From Roseomonas sp. E05 (lineage in GTDB: Bacteria > Pseudomonadota > Alphaproteobacteria > Acetobacterales > Acetobacteraceae): 64,000 nt of DNA. Position numbers and translations under genes: made by a program. This document shows positions 9,567-17,900 of this stretch, in pieces (position 1 is the first letter of the stretch; every line of letters begins with the position of its first letter). The notes under the pieces are model-generated. The model worked only from the letters and a program-made list of their open reading frames with translations. It did not search any database and was not told the DNA's origin. The DNA is taken from assembly GCF_030063475.1 (NCBI RefSeq), contig NZ_JASIRT010000017.1, positions 1 to 64,000 of the forward strand. The letters run 5' to 3'.

Positions 9567-11093
9567 ATGGCTACCAGTGCCACCCGACGGGCCGTCCTGG
9601 CCGGTACCGCCGCATCCGCCCTGCTGCCCTTCCTGCGCATCCCCGGCGCGCGCGCGGCCAGTTCCGGCGTGCTGCGCTTCGGCCTCTCCAGCTTCCCGCC
9701 CACCATCCAGCCCTGGGCCAACAGCGGCACCGCGGCGGCGACGGTGAAGCTGATGATCCATCGCGGGCTGGTCGCCTATGGCGAGGACGGCTCGCTGCAG
9801 CCGGGGCTCGCCGAATCCTGGTCGCGCGAGGGCGAGACCACCTGGATCTTCAAGCTGCGCGAGGCGAAGTTCCAGAACGGCGACCCGGTGACCGCCGAGG
9901 ACGTGAAGTGGACCATCGAGCAGGTCGCCGGCGAGCGCTCCACCGCCTATTTCCGCAACGAGATGCGCAGCATCGCCCGCATCGAGACGCCGGATGCGCG
10001 CACGGTGCGGCTGACCACCAAGGAGCCGGTGGTGACGCTGCCGAGCTGGATGGCCAGCTATCACATGCCGATCTGCTCGCGGAAATCCTCGGGCAATGAC
10101 TTCATCGGCGCCGGCCCCTTCGTGCTGAAGTCGCAGGAGCGCGGCGCCTCGCTCGAACTGGAGGCCTTCGAGGGCTACTACAAGCCCGGCCTGCCGAAGC
10201 TGAAGGGCATCCGCGCCGTCGCCTACTCCGACGAGAACCTGCGCACTGCCGCCCTGCAGGCCGGCGACGTGGACCTGATCGAATACGTGCCCTGGCAGTC
10301 CATGAGCAGCATCGACGAGAACTCGGCGCTGAAGCTGGACGCCGTGGACGGCCCCTTCATGTTCCTGGTGTTCAACGGCGCGCGCCCGCCTTTCAACGAC
10401 GCGCGGGTGCGCCGCGCCGTGGCGCATGCCATCCGCCGCACGGACCTGGTGAAGGCTGCCTTCTTCGGCCGTGGCTCGCCGCTGGAGCACCTGCCGATCG
10501 ACGAATCCAGCGAGTTCTACAATCCCGAGTTCAAGGACGCCTGGAAGTACGATCCCGAAATGTCGAAGAAGCTGCTGGCCGAGGCGGGGCAGCCGAGCAT
10601 CAGCTGCAACCTGCTCTCCACCGCGCAATACGGCATGCACAAGGACACGGCCGAGGTGGTGCAGCAGCACCTGGCCGCCGTCGGCATCCAGGCGCAGCTC
10701 AACCTGCCGGACTGGGGCACGCGCGTCGCGCTCGGCAACCGCGGGCAGTACGACATGGCGGTGATGGGCACCGCCGCCGACAGCAACGACCCGAACGGGC
10801 TGGCCAACTTTCTCGATGGCAGCCTCTCACCCTCCTATGTCCGCAGCTACGGGCTGAAGATCGACCGCATCACCGAGCTGCTCGCCGCCGGCCGCGCCGA
10901 GTTCGACACGGCCAAGCGCAAGGCGATCTACCGTGAGATGGAGCAGGTCTCGATCGAGCAGGTGCCCATGGTCGGGCTGAACTGGCGCAACCAGGGCTAT
11001 GCCATGCAGAAGGGTATCACGGGCTTCAAGAACCTGCCGGGCGCGCTGACCTTCTATTCCGGCCTCACCTTCGAAAGCACCGCGCTGGCCTGA
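9567..11093 (+). CDS. ABC transporter family-5 (dipeptide/oligopeptide type) substrate-binding protein
   Basis: A 508-aa periplasmic protein of the DppA/OppA (SBP_bac_5) family. The N-terminus MATSATRRAVLAGTAASALL has a twin-arginine-like pattern and an Ala-rich cleavage site (GARAAS). Family segments include LVAYGEDGSLQPGLAESWS, FKLREAKFQNGDPVTAEDVK and FNGARPPFNDARVRRAVAHA. The ATG at 9567 follows GAAAGGAGAG and begins the signal peptide. No permease or ATPase genes adjoin it. It may use the dipeptide-type transporter at 19-23 kb or act with components elsewhere. The location between hydantoinase and dehydrogenase genes suggests it captures the operon's substrate. Confidence 0.93.
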   Translation: MATSATRRAVLAGTAASALLPFLRIPGARAASSGVLRFGLSSFPPTIQPWANSGTAAATVKLMIHRGLVAYGEDGSLQPGLAESWSREGETTWIFKLREAKFQNGDPVTAEDVKWTIEQVAGERSTAYFRNEMRSIARIETPDARTVRLTTKEPVVTLPSWMASYHMPICSRKSSGNDFIGAGPFVLKSQERGASLELEAFEGYYKPGLPKLKGIRAVAYSDENLRTAALQAGDVDLIEYVPWQSMSSIDENSALKLDAVDGPFMFLVFNGARPPFNDARVRRAVAHAIRRTDLVKAAFFGRGSPLEHLPIDESSEFYNPEFKDAWKYDPEMSKKLLAEAGQPSISCNLLSTAQYGMHKDTAEVVQQHLAAVGIQAQLNLPDWGTRVALGNRGQYDMAVMGTAADSNDPNGLANFLDGSLSPSYVRSYGLKIDRITELLAAGRAEFDTAKRKAIYREMEQVSIEQVPMVGLNWRNQGYAMQKGITGFKNLPGALTFYSGLTFESTALA

Positions 11094-11159
11094 GCGCCGC
11101 GGCCTCCGGGCGGCGCCGTCTGCGCCGCCCCTCCCACCTCCACCTCGGAAGGAAACGCC

Positions 11160-11855
11160 ATGCTGACGCCGCAGGGGCGCGTGGTGATGATTTCCGGCGC
11201 TACCCGGGGCATCGGGCGCGCCGTGCTGGAGCGGCTGCTGGCCGCCGGCTGCACCATCAGTGCCGGGGTGCGGGACGCCAGCCGCCTGCCGGAGCATCCC
11301 AACCTCACCCACCACCGCTACGAGGCTGCGCAGCCCGGCAGCGCCGAGGCCTGGGTCGCCGCCACGATCGAGCGCCATGGCCGTCTCGACGCGCTGGTGA
11401 ACGCCGCCGGCAGCAACACGCGCGGCACGCTGCTGGACGGCGAGGAGGCGCCTTTCGACAGCCTCTGGACCATCAACGCCAAGGGTCCGATGCGCGTCAT
11501 CCGCGCTGCCTGGCCGCATCTGGTGGCGAGTGGCACGGGCCGGGTGGTGAACATCGCCTCGCTCTCCGGCAAGCGCGTGCGCAACGACAACCTCGCCTAT
11601 GCCATGAGCAAGTTCGCCGTCATGGCGCTGACACAGGAGGTGCGGCGGCTCGGCTTCGAGCACGGCATCCGCGCCAGCGTGCTCTGCCCGGGCTTCGTGG
11701 ACACCGACATGACGGCGCATGTGACGAAATGGCCGCGCGAGAAGATGTCCCGCCCCGAGGACATCGCCGTGCTGGCCGAGGTGCTGCTGCACCTGCCGAA
11801 CACGGCCAGTGTCGCCGAGCTGCTGGTCAACTGCCGCCACGAGGACATGCTGTGA
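11160..11855 (+). CDS. Short-chain dehydrogenase/reductase (SDR)
   Basis: A 231-aa classical SDR. The nucleotide-binding motif SGATRGIGRAV is at residues 10-20. NAAGSNTRG is in the conserved NAG position. The catalytic Ser lies in VVNIASLSG and the Tyr/Lys pair in YAMSKFAVMAL. SVLCPGFVDTDM is the usual PG motif. It is an NAD(P)-dependent alcohol/ketone oxidoreductase of unknown substrate. The start follows GGAAGGAAACGCC. Its last codons overlap the GTG of the downstream [2Fe-2S] gene (GTGA), which places it in the same operon. Confidence 0.9.
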   Translation: MLTPQGRVVMISGATRGIGRAVLERLLAAGCTISAGVRDASRLPEHPNLTHHRYEAAQPGSAEAWVAATIERHGRLDALVNAAGSNTRGTLLDGEEAPFDSLWTINAKGPMRVIRAAWPHLVASGTGRVVNIASLSGKRVRNDNLAYAMSKFAVMALTQEVRRLGFEHGIRASVLCPGFVDTDMTAHVTKWPREKMSRPEDIAVLAEVLLHLPNTASVAELLVNCRHEDML

Positions 11856-12127
11856 GGCTGCACCGCCTGCGCGACGCCGACCGGCCGCGCATCGCGCTCA
11901 CCCTTGATGGGCGGACGATCGAGGCGCAGCAGGGCGATACGCTGCTGACCGCGCTGCTCGCCGCCGACGCCGGGCATCTGCGCCGCAGCGAGTTCGGCGA
12001 TGGCGAGCGCGCCGGCTTCTGCCTGATGGGTGCCTGCCAGGATTGCTGGGTGGCGGTGGAGGGGCTGGGCCGGGTGCGCGCCTGCGCCACTCCCGCTGAA
12101 GCGGGAATGGCGGTGAAACGCGGATGA
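11852..12127 (+). CDS. Small [2Fe-2S] subunit of an HcnABC/opine-oxidase-like dehydrogenase
   Basis: A 91-aa ferredoxin-like protein starting at a GTG that overlaps the SDR stop. Four cysteines, C57, C62, C65 and C78 (FCLMGACQDCWV, then VRACAT), fit the plant-type [2Fe-2S] pattern Cx4Cx2C...C seen in HcnA and in the small gamma subunit of D-hydroxyproline/opine dehydrogenases. It overlaps the next FAD gene by ATGA. The order FeS-FAD(A)-FAD(B) matches hcnABC-type complexes. The likely role is electron transfer from the FAD subunits to the respiratory chain. Confidence 0.87.
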   Translation: MRLHRLRDADRPRIALTLDGRTIEAQQGDTLLTALLAADAGHLRRSEFGDGERAGFCLMGACQDCWVAVEGLGRVRACATPAEAGMAVKRG

Positions 12128-13518
12128 GGATTGCCGTTGTCGGCGCCGGCCCCGCCGGGGTGCGCGCGGTGGAAGTGCTCATGGCGGCAGGCCACCGCCC
12201 CGTTTGGATCGATGAGGCGCCGGAGGGCGGCGGCCGCATCTACCAGCGCCCCCCTGCCCCGCTGCAACGCAATGCCCGCACGCTCTATGGTTTCGAGGCG
12301 AAGCGCGCCACCGCCCTGCACGCCGCCTTCGATGCGCTGAAGGCCCGCGCCGACTGGCGCCCGGAAACCCTGGCCTGGCACATCCGCCCTGGCGCGAAGC
12401 GGCTGCACACGCTGCATCGCGGCACGCAGGCCGTCGTCGAATATGATGCCGCGCTGCTCTGCACCGGCGCCATGGACCGCGTCCTGCCCGTGCCGGGCTG
12501 GACCTTGCCGGGCGTGACCACCCTGGGCGGCGCGCAGATCGCGCTGAAGGCGCAGGGCTGCGGCATCGGCCGGCGCGTCGTCTTTCTGGGCAGCGGGCCG
12601 CTGCTCTGGCTCGTCGCCTACCAGTACGCCAAGGCGGGGGCCGAGGTGGCGGCGGTGCTGGACACCACGCCCTTCGCCACCAAGGCCGCGGCGGCGCCCG
12701 GGCTGCTGCGCGGCGGCGCCACCTTCGCCAAGGGGCTTTTCTATGTTGGCTGGCTGCGGGCGCATCGTGTGCCGGTCGCGGAAGGCGTGACACCGCTGGC
12801 CATCGAAGGCGGGGCGGAGGGCGTCGCCGGCCTGCGCTGGCGCGACGCTTCCGGCCGCGAGCATGCGGTGGCGTGCGACGCCGTCGGCATGGGCTGGGGC
12901 CTGCGGCCCGAGGCGCAGCTCGCCGACCTCGCCGGCATTCCCTTCCGCTTCGACGCGCTCCAGCACAACTGGGTGCCGGTGCGCGACGCCGCCGGGCGCA
13001 CGCCCGTGGCGGGCCACTATCTCGCCGGGGACGGGGCCGGCATCGGCGGCGCCGAGGTCGCCGAACTGGCCGGCGCCCGCGCCGCTCTCGCGCTTCTCCA
13101 GGATGCCGGGCAGGCGGTGGAGGCCACCACCGTCGCGCGGCTGGATGCGGCGCTCGCCCGCCAGCAGCGTTTCCGCGCGGCGCTGGATCGCGCCTTCCCC
13201 TTCCCCGCCCATCTCGCCGCCGCCCTGCCGGACGAGGCCATCCTCTGCCGCTGCGAGGGGTTGCGCGCCGGCGAGCTGCGCGCCGCCGCCCGCGCCGACA
13301 ACGCCGCCGGCCCGGCGCCGGAGATGAACCGCGCCAAGGCCTTCAGCCGCACCGGCATGGGCCGCTGCCAGGGCCGCGTCTGCGGTGCCGCTGCGGCCGA
13401 GATCCTGGCCGCTGAACTGGGCCAGCCGGTGGAAGCCATCGGCCGGCTGCGCGGCCAGCCGCCGGTGAAGCCGCTGCCCATCGCCGCGCCCCGCCCTGCT
13501 CCGGAGGCCGTACCATGA
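12124..13518 (+). CDS. FAD/NAD(P)-binding subunit (HcnB/OoxA-like) of the dehydrogenase complex
   Basis: A 464-aa pyridine-nucleotide-disulfide-type flavoprotein. The first dinucleotide motif is IAVVGAGPAGVRAVEVL at the N-terminus. The second Rossmann motif is RVVFLGSGPLLWLVAYQYA, around residue 160. ALLCTGAMDRVLPVPGW is typical of HcnB/OoxA proteins. The C-terminal about 80 residues contain a BFD-like cysteine cluster (ILCRCEGL, then GRCQGRVCGA) that would bind another [2Fe-2S] centre. Both ends overlap neighbouring genes by four bases, so the three subunits are translationally coupled. Related complexes oxidise opines, D-hydroxyproline, D-proline or glycine (HCN synthase). Confidence 0.88.
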   Translation: MRIAVVGAGPAGVRAVEVLMAAGHRPVWIDEAPEGGGRIYQRPPAPLQRNARTLYGFEAKRATALHAAFDALKARADWRPETLAWHIRPGAKRLHTLHRGTQAVVEYDAALLCTGAMDRVLPVPGWTLPGVTTLGGAQIALKAQGCGIGRRVVFLGSGPLLWLVAYQYAKAGAEVAAVLDTTPFATKAAAAPGLLRGGATFAKGLFYVGWLRAHRVPVAEGVTPLAIEGGAEGVAGLRWRDASGREHAVACDAVGMGWGLRPEAQLADLAGIPFRFDALQHNWVPVRDAAGRTPVAGHYLAGDGAGIGGAEVAELAGARAALALLQDAGQAVEATTVARLDAALARQQRFRAALDRAFPFPAHLAAALPDEAILCRCEGLRAGELRAAARADNAAGPAPEMNRAKAFSRTGMGRCQGRVCGAAAAEILAAELGQPVEAIGRLRGQPPVKPLPIAAPRPAPEAVP

Positions 13519-14630
13519 GCACCGAAGGCGAGGTCCTGGTGCTGGGCGGCGGCGGCGCCGGCTGCTCGGCGGCGCTGCACCTGGCGCAGCGCGGCGTGAA
13601 GGTGGTGCTGCTGGAACGCGGCCTGGTCGGCTCCCAGGCCTCGGGGGTGAATTATGGCGGCGTGCGCCAGCAAGGCCGGAATCCGGCCGAGTTGCCCATC
13701 GCCCGCCGCTCGCGCGAGCTCTGGGGCCGGCTGAAGGACATCACTGGCACCGAGGCGGAGTTCACCGTCACAGGCCACCTCAAGCTGGCGCGCAGCGACG
13801 CCGAGGAAGCCGAGCTGATCGCCTATCTGGACGTGGCCAAGCAGCACGACCTGCCGCTGCGCATGGTCGGGCGCAACGCCATCCATCGTGAATATCCCTG
13901 GCTGGGGCCGGCGGTGGTGGCCGGCTCCTTCGCGCCGGAGGACGGCTCGGCCAATCCGCGCCTGCTCGCCCCGGCCCTGGCGCAGGCGGCGCGCGCGGCC
14001 GGCGCGGAGATCCGCGAGCACACCACGATCGTCGCGCAGCACCACGCCGCCGGGCAGTTCGAGCTGGTCAGCGGGGCTGGCGAGACCTTCCGCGCGCCGG
14101 TGCTGCTGAACATGGCCGGCTTCTGGGGCGGTGCGGTGGCGGAGGCCTTCGGCGAGCCCGTGCCGGTGAAGCCGCTCAGCCCGAACATGGCGGTGACGGA
14201 GCCGGTCCCCTACTTCATCGAGCCCAATCTCGGCGTGGTCGGCGGCAACGTCTATCTGCGGCAGATCCCGCGCGGCAACGTCATCATCGGCGGCGGGCAT
14301 GGCGAGTCCGACCCCGCCGTCCCCTGGGCGCGCCCGCTGCCGGAGGTCACGCTGGAAATGCTGGACCTCGCCGTGCAACTGGTGCCGGAACTGGCGGGCG
14401 CACAGGTGATCCGCTCCTGGAGCGGCATCGACGGCAAGATGCCCGACGGCATTCCCGTCATCGGGCCGAGCCGCACCACGCCGGGCCTGTTCCATGCCTT
14501 CGGCTTCTCCGGGCACGGCTTCCAGCTCGGCCCCGCCATCGGCGCCATCATGAGCGAGCTGGTGCTGGACGGCCGGACCGACATCCCGCTCGACGCCTTC
14601 CGCATCGACCGCTTCCAGCCTGCCGCCTGA
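13515..14630 (+). CDS. DAO-family FAD-dependent oxidoreductase (HcnC/OoxB-like, catalytic subunit)
   Basis: A 371-aa D-amino-acid-oxidase-fold flavoprotein. VLVLGGGGAGCSAALHLAQR is the FAD-binding motif at residues 6-25. ASGVNYGGVRQQGRNP is the post-motif loop. The C-terminal block GLFHAFGFSGHGFQLGPAIG is typical of sarcosine/D-amino-acid dehydrogenases. It is probably the substrate-oxidising subunit of the preceding [2Fe-2S]-FAD-FAD heterotrimer, producing an imino acid. The start ATG overlaps the previous stop. Confidence 0.9.
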   Translation: MSTEGEVLVLGGGGAGCSAALHLAQRGVKVVLLERGLVGSQASGVNYGGVRQQGRNPAELPIARRSRELWGRLKDITGTEAEFTVTGHLKLARSDAEEAELIAYLDVAKQHDLPLRMVGRNAIHREYPWLGPAVVAGSFAPEDGSANPRLLAPALAQAARAAGAEIREHTTIVAQHHAAGQFELVSGAGETFRAPVLLNMAGFWGGAVAEAFGEPVPVKPLSPNMAVTEPVPYFIEPNLGVVGGNVYLRQIPRGNVIIGGGHGESDPAVPWARPLPEVTLEMLDLAVQLVPELAGAQVIRSWSGIDGKMPDGIPVIGPSRTTPGLFHAFGFSGHGFQLGPAIGAIMSELVLDGRTDIPLDAFRIDRFQPAA

Positions 14631-14643
14631 AAGGAGGCCCGGC

Positions 14644-15813
14644 ATGAAGATCACCCGCGCGCAGATCTACTTCACGAAGATCGACGGCCGCACGCCGCTG
14701 ATCCTGCGCCTCTGGACGGATGAGGGCATCTGCGGCCTTGGCGAGGCGGCGCTGGCCTATGGCATCGGCGCGACCGGCGCCGCCGCCACGCTCGAAGAAA
14801 TGCTGCGCCGGATCGTGCTCGGGCGCGACGCGCGGCAGATCGAGGCGATCTGGAGCGACCTCTACGACCACACCTTCTGGGCCAAGGGTGGCGGGCCGAT
14901 CCTCTACGCCGCCATCAGCGCCATCGAGACGGCGCTCTGGGACATCAAGGGCCGCGCGCTGGGCGTGCCGGTCTATGAGCTGCTGGGCGGGCGCTGCCGG
15001 CAGGAGGTGCGGTGTTATGCCAATGGCTGGTCCTTCCGCGCCGTCACGCCCGACGAGATGGCGCGCGCCGCCGAGCAGGCGGTGGCCAAGGGCTATGACG
15101 CGCTGAAATTCTACCCGCTGGCCACGCCGATCAAGGACCACCCCAACGGCATCTTCGCGCATGTCTCCCGCCGCGAGTTCGACCGCGACTTCGAGAGGCT
15201 TGCGGTGGAACGTGTGCGCGCCGTGCGCGACGCCGTGGGGCCGGATGTGGACCTGATGGTGGACATGAGCGCCGAACTGACCACCGACGCCATCATCCGC
15301 CTCGGCCGGAAGCTGGAGGAATTTGACCTCTTCTTCCTGGAGGAGCCGGTCGATCCCTTCGATCCTGATGCCATGAAGCTGGTGGCCGAGCGCATCACCG
15401 TCCCGGTCGCGGCCGGCGAGCGGCTCTACACGCGCTATGGCTTCCGGCGCCTCTTCGAGTTGCGGGCCGCGGCCATCGTGCAGCCCGATATCGGCACGGT
15501 GGGCGGGATCATGGAGACGAAGAAGATCGCCGCCATCGCGGAGATGTACAACATGCGGGTGCAGCCGCATCTCTGTGCCGGGCCGGTCGCCACCGCGGCC
15601 GCGCTGCAACTCGACGCCTGCATCCCGAACTTCCTGATCCAGGAACTCTATCCCTTCCGCGTGCCGGAGCACTTCGCCCTGGTGGACGCGCCGCTGGAGC
15701 CGCAGGTGAAGAACAGCCGCCTGGCCATTCCCGAGCGTCCCGGGCTCGGCGTGGACCTGGTGGAGGAGCGGGTGGCGCCCTTCCTGCGGGCGGATCTCAG
15801 GCTGGACGCATGA
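14644..15813 (+). CDS. Mandelate racemase/muconate lactonizing enzyme family protein
   Basis: A 389-aa enolase-superfamily enzyme. The likely metal ligands are Asp207 (VDMSAE), Glu233/234 (FLEEPVDP) and Glu259 (AAGERLYT). Asp282 (VQPDIGT) and His309 (QPHLCAGP) supply the His-Asp dyad used by acid-sugar dehydratases and some racemases. The K-x-Y pattern at residues 155-157 (ALKFYPLA) replaces the KxK of mandelate racemase, so true mandelate activity is unlikely. It follows the dehydrogenase genes with GAAAGGAGG before the start. Possible roles are sugar-acid dehydration or epimerisation of an N-containing acid. Confidence 0.9.
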   Translation: MKITRAQIYFTKIDGRTPLILRLWTDEGICGLGEAALAYGIGATGAAATLEEMLRRIVLGRDARQIEAIWSDLYDHTFWAKGGGPILYAAISAIETALWDIKGRALGVPVYELLGGRCRQEVRCYANGWSFRAVTPDEMARAAEQAVAKGYDALKFYPLATPIKDHPNGIFAHVSRREFDRDFERLAVERVRAVRDAVGPDVDLMVDMSAELTTDAIIRLGRKLEEFDLFFLEEPVDPFDPDAMKLVAERITVPVAAGERLYTRYGFRRLFELRAAAIVQPDIGTVGGIMETKKIAAIAEMYNMRVQPHLCAGPVATAAALQLDACIPNFLIQELYPFRVPEHFALVDAPLEPQVKNSRLAIPERPGLGVDLVEERVAPFLRADLRLDA

Positions 15814-15814
15814 A

Positions 15815-15948
15815 AAAGCTTGGGGGAAGGAATTCCCCCAAACCCCCATCTTCTTTTTGTCAGTTTGGCGCTGCGCCGGCCGCCGGCGCGGGAAACTGAC
15901 AGAAGAAAGATGGGGGGCCTGGGGGGAATTCATTCCCCCCAGCCTTCT
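15815..15948. repeat. Palindromic intergenic repeat, copy A
   Basis: A large imperfect inverted repeat that begins directly after the stop of the enolase-superfamily gene. The left arm contains a GGGGGAAGGAATTCCCCC mini-palindrome (about 15822-15839), then CCCCCATCTTCTTTTTGTC. The right arm is the inverse, with AAACTGACAGAAG, GATGGGGGG and GGGGGGAATTCATTCCCCCC (about 15921-15940). A GC-rich centre of about 40 bases separates the arms. Related copies occur at 17.8 and 63.8 kb, and a half copy at 57.25 kb. Confidence 0.85.
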
Positions 15949-15983
15949 TGCCACCGCGCCGATTTCCTGATGCGCTTGCCCCC

Positions 15984-16880
15984 ATGCAGATCCATGACGC
16001 CGCGGAAACCGCCCGCCTGCTCGCCTATCCCCGCCTGATCGCGGCGCTGGAGGAGGTCCTGCCCGCCTATCAGCGTGGCGAGATCGTCAGCCCGGAGCGG
16101 CTGGTGGTGCCGGTCGGCGGCGGGGCGGGGATGCTGCTCTCCATGCCCTGCAGCGCGCCGGACCTGATCGCGCACAAGCTGATCACCATCTACAACGGCA
16201 ACCCGTCAGCGGGCCTTCCGGCACTGCAAGGCCAGGTGACCTGCCTGGACGCGACCAATGGCCGCGCGCTTTTCGTGCTGGACGGCCCGACCGTCACCGC
16301 CCGCCGCACCGCCGCCATCTCGATGCTGGGCATCCAACGCCTGCGCCCCGCGCCGCCACGGGCCGCCCTGCTGATCGGCATCGGCGCGCAGGCGCGCGCG
16401 CATGCGGAGGCGCTGCTGGAACTCTTCCCCGGCGTGCGGATTGCGGTGCAGGGGCGGCGTGCTGAAGCGGTACGCGCCTTCTGCGATGCGCTCGGGGGGG
16501 CCGTGCATCCCGCCGGGAATGACGCAGCAGCCTCCACCGAAGTGGTGATCGCCGCCACCAGCAGCAGGCAGCCGGTCTATGATGCGCCTGCGCGGGCGGA
16601 TTGCCTGGTGATCGGCGTCGGCGCCTACCGGCTCGACATGGTGGAGATCGGCGCGCCGACCATCACCGGCAGCCAGATCTATGTGGACGACCCGGTCGGC
16701 GCCCCGGTCGAGGCCGGGGACGTCGCAGCGGCGGGAACGGACTGGGCCAGCGTGCGGCCGCTTGCCACCGCCCTGGACACGCCGCCCGATTTCAGCCGAC
16801 CCGTTTTCCTGAAGAGCGTCGGCTGCGCGGCCTGGGACCTGGCGGCCTGCCGTGCGGCGCAGGCCGCCTGGGGAGGCTGA
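15984..16880 (+). CDS. Ornithine cyclodeaminase/mu-crystallin family protein
   Basis: A 298-aa NAD(P)-binding enzyme of the OCD/mu-crystallin family, which includes ornithine cyclodeaminase, alanine dehydrogenase and Delta1-pyrroline-2-carboxylate (ketimine) reductases. Residues about 110-130 hold the Rossmann motif (ALLIGIGAQARAHAEALL). LMSMPCSAPD-type and AHKLITIYNGNP segments match the substrate-binding half. The ATG at 15984 (MQIHDAAETARLL) is preferred, because an upstream in-frame ATG at 15948 lies at the edge of the repeat. Next to the HcnABC-like complex, a role in reducing a cyclic imine is attractive but inferred. Confidence 0.88.
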   Translation: MQIHDAAETARLLAYPRLIAALEEVLPAYQRGEIVSPERLVVPVGGGAGMLLSMPCSAPDLIAHKLITIYNGNPSAGLPALQGQVTCLDATNGRALFVLDGPTVTARRTAAISMLGIQRLRPAPPRAALLIGIGAQARAHAEALLELFPGVRIAVQGRRAEAVRAFCDALGGAVHPAGNDAAASTEVVIAATSSRQPVYDAPARADCLVIGVGAYRLDMVEIGAPTITGSQIYVDDPVGAPVEAGDVAAAGTDWASVRPLATALDTPPDFSRPVFLKSVGCAAWDLAACRAAQAAWGG

Positions 16881-16887
16881 GCGGCGT

Positions 16888-17520
16888 TCAGCGCCGCGCG
16901 GCTGCCCAGGCCTCGGCCAGACGGTTCAGGCGCTCCTCGGCAGGCGAGAGCTTCGGCGCGCGGACCGCCATGGTGCCGGCGGGGCCTCCGCCGCCCCAGC
17001 GCCGCACCGGGCCGGAATCGACATGGATGAAGCCGTGCTGCGGATAGAGGCCGACGCCGCCGCGCGCGAGGCGCAGCGCCGCCTCCCCGAAGGCATCGAA
17101 CTTCGCCGCCGGCATTTCCACATCGAGCGCGGCAGCGCGCAGATGCTGGCTGTCGCCGGCACCATGCACGGCGCGGTTGGTGGCCGGTGTGCGATAGCCG
17201 GAGAGGATGGCGAACTCGGTGAACTTCTGCTGCTGACCGAGTTCCCAGAGAATATCGATCACCTCGGGATCGAAGGGGCGCACGGCGCCCGTGCGGGTAT
17301 CGGCCAGCACTTCCGAAAGCTCCGCCATCGCGCCAGGATCCACGGACTGGCCGGTGCGATAGATCCCGGAGAACTTCGCGCCGGATGCAGCATGCCGCAA
17401 TTGCAGCCGCCGGGCGGCTGAAAGCTCGGGAAAGCGACGGCGTGTCGCAGCGTGAACAGCACCCGGCGCGGCCAGCATTCCAGCCGCGGCGGTTGCAAGA
17501 AAAAAGATTCGGCGGCGCAT
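16888..17520 (-). CDS. DUF882/YcbK-type zinc peptidase (M15 fold), secreted
   Basis: A 210-aa protein with an N-terminal signal segment (MRRRIFFLATAAAGMLAAPG, then AVHA) and a peptidase-M15/DUF882 domain at about residues 75-170. The likely zinc ligands are His126 and Asp133 (SQHLRAAALDVEM) and His166 (GFIHVDSG), with Arg110 in LSGYRTPATN. This is the arrangement of murein endopeptidases such as MepK/YcbK, so cleavage of peptidoglycan cross-links in the periplasm is likely. An in-frame GTG at 17547 would extend it by nine residues. The ATG at 17520 is preferred because it starts the signal peptide. It is convergent with the preceding gene and unrelated to the catabolic operon. Confidence 0.87.
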   Translation of the reverse strand: MRRRIFFLATAAAGMLAAPGAVHAATRRRFPELSAARRLQLRHAASGAKFSGIYRTGQSVDPGAMAELSEVLADTRTGAVRPFDPEVIDILWELGQQQKFTEFAILSGYRTPATNRAVHGAGDSQHLRAAALDVEMPAAKFDAFGEAALRLARGGVGLYPQHGFIHVDSGPVRRWGGGGPAGTMAVRAPKLSPAEERLNRLAEAWAAARR

Positions 17521-17767
17521 GGCGGCATTGGTAAGCGTGAACGCCACATGCCGGAACCCGGCCTCGCGCGATTGCGAACATTCCTCCCGCCGCAGGGGGA
17601 AGTCTCACGGTAAAGCGAAAAGTCCTGGAAATCAGCGCGATAAGTGCCCGACCAAGTCTACGCGCATCGCGTGTCCTGCCGGACGCGAATCGGGGCCCAG
17701 CCACTCTGGTCAAACATCCGCTGTAGAAGGGCTGCGATGATCTGGGTCAGGTCTGCGGCACAACAGG

Positions 17768-17897
17768 ATTCGGGAGAAGGAGTTCTCTCAACCTCCCCCT
17801 TCTTCTTACTGCAGATTTTCGCGCTTTCTGGCCGCCTACGGAATGTTTGGAGAAAGAAGATAGGGCCTGGGGGGGAATTCCCCCCCCCCCGCCTTCT
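17768..17897. repeat. Palindromic intergenic repeat, copy B (degenerate)
   Basis: The left arm starts at CGGGAGAAGGAGTTCTCTCA, then CCTCCCCCTTCTTCTT. The right arm is AGAAAGAAGATAGGGCCTGG, then a G7AATTC13-like palindrome at about 17870-17890. The layout is that of copy A, but the mini-palindromes have diverged. It lies immediately 3' of the asparaginase gene. The rest of the gap (17521-17767) shows no convincing gene; it only carries the upstream region of the DUF882 gene. Confidence 0.7.
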
Positions 17898-17900
17898 TCT

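Noticed and set aside
17548-17767. Possible IS remnant in the gap upstream of the DUF882 gene
   Set aside because: A few bases look IS-like, but no transposase frame, terminal inverted repeats or target duplication could be identified.
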